Assembly (NCBI GenBank): GCA_016938155.1
Contig: JAFGVF010000020.1
Span: 1 to 11,330, forward strand
Length of the DNA stretch: 11,330 nucleotides
Source: Candidatus Cloacimonadota bacterium
GTDB lineage: Bacteria; Cloacimonadota; Cloacimonadia; Cloacimonadales; JAFGVF01
Direction: 5' to 3'
A model generated the notes under the pieces. That model was not told the origin of the DNA. It was given only the letters and a program-made list of their open reading frames with translations, and did no database searches. The stretch's first letter is position 1, and each line of letters opens with the position of its first letter. The position numbers and the translations under genes are program-made. Positions 7,003 to 11,330 of this stretch are shown one piece after another.

Positions 7003-8613
7003 TTAGTTCAGATATTTTTTAGCTTTTTCAATAACTTCCTCTTCGACTCCAAGTAGTTCTGCAATCATCAAGGCAGTCCGAGGTGGAACCTTCTCCGCAC
7101 TTACCTTGATAAGCTCAAACTTCTGGATACTGTTCATTTTGGCAATTCTGGTTTCGATGTCAAGAATCTGTTCATTCTTTATCGCTTGGAATAACTCGTC
7201 TGTCAGTCCCGGTATAGCGAAATGAGCAGCTTCAGGTATCATTGCAGGAGCAGTAAAATGTGTTGAGGCAAAGACACGATGTTCTGTTTTCAAGAATGAT
7301 TCAAGCACAGCACGGCAAAGTGCTTCTCCCTCCTGCGGATTTGTTCCACGAGCAAATTCATCTATTAAAAACAGCCCTTTCCCCTCCTTGATTTTATGTT
7401 TCTGCAACTCGACAATATTATAGGCAAAACTACTGAGATTATCACTCTGTAGTTGCGGGTCAAATCCACTGAAATAAATGAAATCAAATAAAGGTATTTC
7501 AGCATATTCACAAGGTAACGGAATTGCATAAGCAGTCATATAGGCAAATTGTCCAACTGTTTTCAGAACGGATGTCTTCCCTGCCATATTGGCTCCTATG
7601 AGGATTGAGAGTTCATGTTGAAGGTCAATATCAACCGGTTGATAACTCATCCCACAGTTATCAAGTTCCAGTTTTATGGGAATGTTCACAGCTTTCCGGA
7701 TAACAACAGATTCTGCTAAACCCGGAATGGAACAATTGTGTTTAAGGGCAAAGAGAGCCTTTGCAAACCTTAAATCCATCTTAGCAATTGCAGCTATTGC
7801 TTCTCCGATTGCTTTACTGTATTCTTCTTTTATATGCTCCGTTATCTGTTGACGGATACCTTTTTCCACTATCTTAATTTGCTGTAAAAGTTCTGTAGTT
7901 TTCTCCGAAAGAGTCAGGTCATTGTCATCTTCTTTGATACCGAAGATGATATTGGCAAAGTTCTCTCTTACACGCAGAAACAACCCGCTGCCTTCAATCT
8001 GATTCACCAGCTCCTGATTCGTTCTCGACACAATTATCTCAGGCTCGCACTTCGTCAGATTTAAGGTATGACGGGCAATATTCAACTTTACCTGCAAGGA
8101 TAACTTCTTCTTCCTGACAATATCCCCTAACTGCAAACGCAATTCCGATAGTTTTGGTGAATACTCGTCATAGAGCTGGAAGGCTGTTGTTTCCTGATGT
8201 TGAGGGTCAAGATAATGAAACAGGTCTATCATTTTCGTTAATTGAGGTGGACATAAATCAGCTTTGTTGAGAATACTTACAAGCTTAAGAGAAGATAAGG
8301 CAAAGGTTTTCAGTTCCTGTAACTCAAACAACTCAAGGGTGTTCTGCTGACAATTGTTTACGGTACTGCTTAAATCCTTAACATGAGAAAGCCATAATTT
8401 GATTCCTTCCAAATCTGCTTTTTCAGATTTACAATACATGATATAATCTTCGATAATCGCATATTCCGCTTCAGCATCTTTTTTCTGAGTAGCCTTATAT
8501 GGGAGAAGGTTTACTTTCAGCTTTCTTCCCGGCTCAGAAAGGGGAACGATTGAGCTTACAATGCTCTTTATATCCAGAATTCGATATGAGTTCTTATCAA
8601 TAATATTGGTCAT
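7003..8613 (-). CDS. MutS-like ATPase, candidate KamC-type aminomutase reactivase
   Basis: 536 residues from the chosen start. The first 320 or so residues are mostly helical and resemble MutS core/lever regions. The C-terminal half is a MutS-family ABC ATPase: Walker A GANMAGKT (340-347), a signature-like SGFDPQLQSDNLSSF segment, Walker B FLIDE (D418, E419) followed by RGTNP, the STHF switch (H452), and a MutS-like tail (GVEEEVIEKAKKYL). There is no N-terminal mismatch-recognition domain and no Smr nuclease, so it is neither ordinary MutS nor MutS2. Stand-alone proteins of this size and type occur with lysine 5,6-aminomutase genes (KamC, proposed to reactivate the B12 enzyme); I offer that as the best candidate, but no aminomutase gene is visible. 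Start: an in-frame ATG 30 bases upstream (8643) has no Shine-Dalgarno, whereas GGAG stands 5 bases before 8613. Confidence 0.85.
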   Translation of the reverse strand: MTNIIDKNSYRILDIKSIVSSIVPLSEPGRKLKVNLLPYKATQKKDAEAEYAIIEDYIMYCKSEKADLEGIKLWLSHVKDLSSTVNNCQQNTLELFELQELKTFALSSLKLVSILNKADLCPPQLTKMIDLFHYLDPQHQETTAFQLYDEYSPKLSELRLQLGDIVRKKKLSLQVKLNIARHTLNLTKCEPEIIVSRTNQELVNQIEGSGLFLRVRENFANIIFGIKEDDNDLTLSEKTTELLQQIKIVEKGIRQQITEHIKEEYSKAIGEAIAAIAKMDLRFAKALFALKHNCSIPGLAESVVIRKAVNIPIKLELDNCGMSYQPVDIDLQHELSILIGANMAGKTSVLKTVGQFAYMTAYAIPLPCEYAEIPLFDFIYFSGFDPQLQSDNLSSFAYNIVELQKHKIKEGKGLFLIDEFARGTNPQEGEALCRAVLESFLKTEHRVFASTHFTAPAMIPEAAHFAIPGLTDELFQAIKNEQILDIETRIAKMNSIQKFELIKVSAEKVPPRTALMIAELLGVEEEVIEKAKKYLN

Positions 8614-8618
8614 CTCAA

Positions 8619-8622
8619 CTCC
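8619..8622 (-). promoter_or_regulatory. Ribosome binding site that decides the ATPase start
   Basis: On the minus strand GGAG is followed by TTGAG and the ATG at 8613-8611, a 5-base spacing. The alternative in-frame ATG at 8643 is preceded by AATCCCTAA with no purine-rich site. The -10-like box at 8659-8664 would also leave the upstream ATG with almost no leader. Confidence 0.6.
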
Positions 8623-8658
8623 ATGATTAATCTGGTTCAACATTTAGGGATTAATTGA

Positions 8659-8664
8659 ATTATA
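8659..8664 (-). promoter_or_regulatory. Consensus -10 box (TATAAT) for the MutS-like ATPase gene
   Basis: The minus strand reads TATAAT, a full match to the sigma-70 -10 consensus, 45 bases before the preferred start codon. No good -35 box is found at 16-18 bases upstream, so this may be a weak or activator-dependent promoter, or chance in an AT-rich gap. Together with the downstream lipoprotein gene it could drive a two-gene transcript. Confidence 0.4.
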
Positions 8665-8739
8665 GTCAAGAGAAAGAAAAAGCTTGCCTAAAGATTTCCC
8701 GTTAACTGAAGCTGACTCAAACTTGTTAAAGGAGTTAAT

Positions 8740-9261
8740 ATGCTTCGCAAAATCTTAGTCTTTATAATGCTCACACTTCTCTGTTTATCAATCTTTGCCG
8801 TTAAGTCAGATGATATTCTCGGCTACTGGGTTACGGAGGATGCCCGTTCAGTTGTGGAAGTTTACAAATCAGGGAACGAGTTTGAAGCCCGTATAGTTGC
8901 TCTCAAAGAAGCGGACTATGAAAAGGAAAGCACTCTTGGAATTCCCGGTACACCCCGTCTTGATGATCAGAATCCTGAGAAAGCACTGCAAGTAAGACCT
9001 ATTCTTGGTTTAACCATTATGACAGGATTTGAATTCCAGAAAGAGCTATGGAAGAATGGTAAGATTTACGACCCTAAAAACGGTAAAACCTACTCGTGTA
9101 AAATGACCCTTCAGAAAGATGGCACACTCGATGTTAGAGGATTCATCGGGGTTGCTGCTCTCGGAAGAACAACTCAATGGGTTAGACCGGATGATTACCT
9201 TAAAAAGAATAAATTAAGCTCTTTGGGGTATGAGTTCCCCAGTCCACTGCTGAAGAAATAA
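8740..9261 (+). CDS. Exported DUF2147 family protein
   Basis: 173 residues. An N-terminal signal peptide (MLRKILVFIML..., likely cut near IFAVKS) precedes a typical DUF2147 domain: GYWVTEDARSVVEVY near the start of the mature protein, LDDQNPEKALQVRPILGL in the middle, then GKIYDPKNGKTYSCKM and LDVRGFIGVAALGRTTQWVR. These are the family's conserved segments in order, and the length is normal for the family. DUF2147 proteins are small exported beta-rich proteins without an established biochemical function. AAGGAG lies 5 bases before the ATG. The gene is divergent from the MutS-like ATPase across a gap of about 126 bases and appears to be transcribed alone, since the next gene is 334 bases away. 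Family assignment is confident; the role is unknown. Confidence 0.92.
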   Translation: MLRKILVFIMLTLLCLSIFAVKSDDILGYWVTEDARSVVEVYKSGNEFEARIVALKEADYEKESTLGIPGTPRLDDQNPEKALQVRPILGLTIMTGFEFQKELWKNGKIYDPKNGKTYSCKMTLQKDGTLDVRGFIGVAALGRTTQWVRPDDYLKKNKLSSLGYEFPSPLLKK

Positions 9262-9388
9262 AGGGATTTACTAACTGCATAACGATAACAACAAGCTATT
9301 TATTTTGCTGTCCCGTCATGGCAGAAAGACATCCATATATTATCCTTCTGTGTCATTATAATCACGACATTATAAAATGTTATGTCTT

Positions 9389-9473
9389 TAATCCTGAAGG
9401 GATTACAGAATAATAGCCATGGGCGATGCCCGTGGTTAGCGTATCCATTAATAACACAACCCTGAAGGGGTTG
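9389..9473. repeat. Three-hairpin dispersed repeat with TGAAG loops
   Basis: The two outer hairpins share loop TGAAG but have different stems: TAATCC/GGATTA (9389-9394, 9400-9405) and CAACCC/GGGTTG (9457-9462, 9468-9473). Between them is an 11-bp hairpin with loop GAT (9414-9424 against 9428-9438, two G-T wobbles). The layout resembles a repeat type I remember from Bacteroidetes-like genomes. The rest of the 9262-9595 gap holds no gene: only an 8-bp direct repeat CATTATAA (9354, 9368) and a modest SD-like GAGG (9587-9590) before the phosphatase. Confidence 0.75.
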
Positions 9474-9595
9474 CACCATTTTTATTAACATTCTATCCCT
9501 TCAATACGAAGCTTCAATAAAAAGAGGGTATGGCAACTTAACACAATTTTGTTGACCCGATGAGGAAACCTTTAAATGTGTCATAAGAGGTAACA

Positions 9596-10249
9596 ATGGA
9601 TATTAAAGGAATAATCTTTGATTTGGATGGAACCCTTTTAAATACCTTAGGGGACATCAGAGCTTCCATGAATAGAATTTTAGAGGCAAAGGGACATCCT
9701 ACCCATACGCTACAGGAGTATCATTTCTATGTCGGGGCGGGGATTTATAAACTCTGCGAGGCTGTTTTACCGGATGCAAACAGAACAGATAGCGAGATAA
9801 AAGAATATATTGAGCTTTTCAGAGCAGATTATAAAGATCATTGGAATGAACTTACCGAACCCTATCCGGGTATTCATGAATTGCTTAGGCAATTGCAGAA
9901 CCAGGGCTACGAGCTTGCCGTGCTTTCCAATAAACCCGACTATTTTACCAAACCCATGACAGATTACTATTTTCCGGATATCTCATTCGTATATGTTCAG
10001 GGGAATTTACCCGAGCTTCCCGCTAAACCGGACCCTGAGTCGGCAAAGTATCTACTCCGCAAACTATCTTATCCGAAAGAAAATTATGCCTTTGTGGGAG
10101 ATTCCGATATCGATATTCAAACCGGATTAAATCTGGGCATGCTTCCAATAGGCGTAAGCTGGGGATTCCGCCCTGTGGTAGAGCTTATCCAAACAGGGGC
10201 TGCACATGTCATTAACCATGCAGAGGAACTTCTGAAGATTATCAGATAA
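9596..10249 (+). CDS. HAD-superfamily phosphatase, phosphoglycolate phosphatase-like
   Basis: 217 residues, the usual length for a Gph/PGMB-like HAD hydrolase with a small helical cap. Motif I is FDLDGT with nucleophile D9 and general acid D11; motif II is VLSNK (S111); motif III is K144 in AKPDP; motif IV is GDSDID (D169, D173). All catalytic positions are intact. The helical region between motif I and about residue 85 is the C1 cap that sets substrate choice. Such enzymes dephosphorylate small cytoplasmic phosphate esters. Phosphoglycolate is the commonest named substrate for this sequence type but cannot be told from the motifs alone. No signal peptide is present. The start is supported by GAGG ending 5 bases before the ATG and by motif I lying at the normal distance from it. 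It seems to be a single-gene unit closed by the hairpin at 10273. Confidence 0.9.
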   Translation: MDIKGIIFDLDGTLLNTLGDIRASMNRILEAKGHPTHTLQEYHFYVGAGIYKLCEAVLPDANRTDSEIKEYIELFRADYKDHWNELTEPYPGIHELLRQLQNQGYELAVLSNKPDYFTKPMTDYYFPDISFVYVQGNLPELPAKPDPESAKYLLRKLSYPKENYAFVGDSDIDIQTGLNLGMLPIGVSWGFRPVVELIQTGAAHVINHAEELLKIIR

Positions 10250-10265
10250 TAGTACTACCCCTTTC

Positions 10266-10327
10266 TATTTCTGGTTACTAAGCCCCAGCTTAGTAACCTT
10301 TTTTGTTCCCAAGCTGGAGCTTGGGAA
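10266..10327. repeat. Two-hairpin repeat unit, copy 1
   Basis: TATTTCT, then the terminator-like hairpin (10273-10298), a T-run, and a second hairpin (TTCCCAAGC 10306-10314 against 10319-10327, loop TGGA). The second hairpin has the same AAGC/GCTT core as the first but in the opposite orientation, giving a head-to-head pair like the BIME arrangement of REP sequences. A near-identical unit is at 10460-10520. Confidence 0.85.
10273..10304 (+). terminator. Terminator-like hairpin after the phosphatase gene, also a repeat
   Basis: A perfect 11-bp stem (GGTTACTAAGC 10273-10283 against 10288-10298) with loop CCCA is followed by six T, 23 bases after the phosphatase stop. This is textbook intrinsic terminator form. 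The same hairpin with five T recurs at 10467-10497, where no gene precedes it, so it is part of a repeat that happens to serve as a terminator here. Confidence 0.8.
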
Positions 10328-10354
10328 TTAGGTATCGTTGCTTCTTTCCCTGTA

Positions 10355-10440
10355 ATGCGAGTGTCCTCACTTGCATACAGATCATAAGAGCTGTTCAATT
10401 CCAACAATTCTACGAATTGTCAGCAACTCAGGAGAGTCGC
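10355..10440. repeat. Cluster of three hairpins, two of a TCCT-loop family
   Basis: Plus strand: ATGCGAGTG (10355-10363), loop TCCT, CACTTGCAT (10368-10376), one G-T wobble. Minus strand: GCGACTC, loop TCCT, GAGTTGC (spanning 10423-10440), with a wobble at the equivalent place. Between them is ACAATTC/GAATTGT with loop TAC (10404-10420). The two TCCT hairpins face opposite ways. An ORF can be read across this area but it consists of repeat sequence. Confidence 0.75.
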
Positions 10441-10459
10441 AGTACAAAACGGGAGTTAA

Positions 10460-10520
10460 TATTTCTGGTTACTAAGCCCCAGCTTAGTAACCTTTTTGTT
10501 CCCAAGCTGGGGCTTGGGAA
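10460..10520. repeat. Two-hairpin repeat unit, copy 2
   Basis: Direct repeat of the unit at 10266-10327: the first hairpin is identical (10467-10477 against 10482-10492, loop CCCA), followed by five T instead of six, and the second (10499-10507 against 10512-10520) has loop TGGG instead of TGGA. The two units are 194 bases apart and enclose the TCCT-loop cluster. Confidence 0.85.
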
Positions 10521-10570
10521 CGAGGTAGGTGATGTATCACAATTCTCCCGAATTATGATGAAAAAGAGAT

Positions 10571-10710
10571 TCACAGTGCGTTTTATGCGGAGTTTGGGCA
10601 TTTTTACTCATCTTTTACCCTTGCTTTCACCATCGCACTGTGATCCCGCTGTGCGGTCACTGTGAACCCAGTGCCCACGCGGTGTTACAGTGCGTGGGTA
10701 GTGCGTGGCT
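10571..10710. repeat. GTG-rich repeat array with 11-bp period
   Basis: TCACAGTGCG (10571-10580) is repeated inverted at 10634-10643. From 10634 the sequence divides into degenerate 11-bp units: CGCACTGTGAT, a weaker copy, GTCACTGTGAA, two weaker copies, then the tandem pair at 10689 and 10700 sharing AGTGCGTGG. A 7-bp stem CCCACGC/GCGTGGG (10674-10680, 10692-10698) overlaps it. The reading frames crossing it look non-coding. Confidence 0.6.
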
Positions 10711-10818
10711 AGTGAGAAACATATACCTGTATTGCCCGTTATTTGACAGGTTGCAGATACACATCTACAGTGGAGATAATACGGGTTTAGCTGAAACAGT
10801 GAGTAGTCTTGGAGGTAC

Positions 10819-10854
10819 TGCTTTAGCTATACTCTTAAGATGTGGGCTAAAGCA
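10819..10854. repeat. Inverted repeat TGCTTTAGC with 18-base loop
   Basis: A perfect 9-bp inverted repeat (10819-10827 against 10846-10854). A second dyad, TCTCTGAA/TTCAGAGA around one base (10867-10883), follows closely. With the units above, these account for most of the 10250-11007 gap, in which I see no gene. Confidence 0.6.
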
Positions 10855-10922
10855 ATAGAATAAGCATCTCTGAAATTCAGAGAAAGTTAATCAATGGAAC
10901 TATACTGCGATTTAGCAACATC

Positions 10923-10966
10923 TCAATGACGATAATCATTGACACAAAAATAACTACAAATACTAC
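10923..10966 (+). promoter_or_regulatory. Candidate promoter with overlapping operator-like dyad
   Basis: TTGACA (10939-10944) matches the -35 consensus fully; TACTAC (10961-10966) at 16-base spacing matches the -10 at only 3 of 6. A perfect 7-bp inverted repeat, TCAATGA (10923-10929) and TCATTGA (10936-10942), overlaps the -35 box, where a bound repressor would block polymerase. The start codon of the next gene is at 11008. The -10 is weak, so the promoter is tentative. Confidence 0.4.
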
Positions 10967-11007
10967 TTGAATTCTAAACGAACAGATAAAAGAATTGGAG
11001 ATATATC

Positions 11008-11330
11008 ATGAATAAGTTTTTAACAATCCTCCTTTGCCTCATGGCAATCCCGCTTTTTGCTATTCAAGTGTCAGGAACCCAGAGCGGAACATGGACAGCT
11101 GATAACAATCCTTATGAAGTTATGGGTGATATTACCGTGCCTACCGGACAGTCGCTTACTCTTGAACCAGGTGTGGAAGTGCTAATCACCGGAGCATATC
11201 AGATTACCGTGCAAGGATTGATTGCCGTGAACGGTACGGTCACAGATTCTGTAAGAATTCAACCTATCCCGACCTTTACCGGATTTTGGGATGGAATACG
11301 CCTTGAGTGGGAAGGTACCGGCTCCTTCAA
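11008..11330 (+). CDS. Secreted, probably beta-helical surface protein, 3' end outside window
   Basis: 107 residues are visible before the window ends in an open frame. MNKFLTILLCLMAIPLFA is a signal peptide with a likely cut after residue 18. The mature part starts with GTQSGTWTADNNPYEVMGDITV, followed by PTGQSLTLEPGVEVLI and repeated short strands (ITVQGLIAVNGTV, SVRIQPI, then GFWDGIRLEW). This pattern of an initial capping strand, LTLEPGV and strand-turn repeats with GxWDGI is typical of exported right-handed parallel beta-helix proteins that are often long and end in a sorting domain. Function may be adhesion or polysaccharide binding, but nothing here decides it. GGAG (10997-11000) lies 7 bases before the ATG. 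It is likely transcribed from the candidate promoter at 10923-10966. The start and export signal are confident; the fold is inferred. Confidence 0.85.
   Translation, partial: MNKFLTILLCLMAIPLFAIQVSGTQSGTWTADNNPYEVMGDITVPTGQSLTLEPGVEVLITGAYQITVQGLIAVNGTVTDSVRIQPIPTFTGFWDGIRLEWEGTGSF

Noticed and set aside
7003..8613. Canonical mutS mismatch repair gene
   Set aside because: Too short by about 300 residues, no mismatch-recognition domain, and an altered Walker A.
10303..10858. Two plus-strand open frames of 120 and 72 codons after the phosphatase gene
   Set aside because: They run through the hairpin and 11-bp repeats, have no ribosome binding site, and their translations show no domain or normal composition.

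Overview
The window looks like chromosomal DNA of an uncultured or little-studied Gram-negative bacterium of the Fibrobacteres-Chlorobi-Bacteroidetes sphere. Cloacimonadota (the Candidatus Cloacimonas group) is my best guess. The clues are a secreted enzyme ending in a Por/type IX-like sorting domain (an FPNPF start, then NIKGQKV and a GIYFLR-type end), lipoproteins with clear lipoboxes, a secreted protein of the GTWTADNNPY/PTGQSLTLEPG beta-helix type, moderate to low GC, and gene gaps full of short palindromic repeats. This placement is inference; there is no rRNA or marker gene here.

Layout. Positions 2-1399 hold the 3' part of a hybrid sensor histidine kinase (PAS remnant, HisKA, HATPase, receiver), closed by a strong hairpin. 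A 417-base gap follows, with a palindromic element built from 11-bp units. Positions 1817-5790 form a two-gene plus-strand unit: a secreted M1-family zinc aminopeptidase (963 aa) and an SGNH-type lipoprotein. A second copy of that lipoprotein gene lies tail-to-tail on the minus strand (5909-6982), with a 28-bp perfect palindrome and a repeat hairpin between the copies. It sits 20 bases downstream of a MutS-like ATPase gene (7003-8613, minus), so those two probably form an operon. Divergent from the ATPase is a DUF2147 exported protein (8740-9261), then a three-hairpin repeat, then a HAD-superfamily phosphatase (9596-10249). The next 757 bases have no convincing gene and hold at least four kinds of hairpin or tandem repeat. 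The window ends inside a secreted, probably beta-helical protein (starting at 11008), with a TTGACA box and an overlapping dyad upstream.

How the genes fit together. There is no single obvious pathway. The M1 peptidase and the two SGNH lipoproteins look like a cell-surface or exported degradation set in an amino-acid or peptide-using organism. The MutS-like ATPase lacks mismatch-recognition and Smr parts and resembles the ATPases (KamC type) proposed to reactivate lysine 5,6-aminomutase; that would suit amino-acid fermentation, but no aminomutase gene is in the window.

The most notable structure is intergenic: several dispersed hairpin families whose loops are constant while their stems change in a base-paired way, a repeated two-hairpin unit whose first hairpin is a textbook terminator, and two separate arrays with an 11-bp period. 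I see no tRNA, rRNA, CRISPR array, transposase or complete mobile element.
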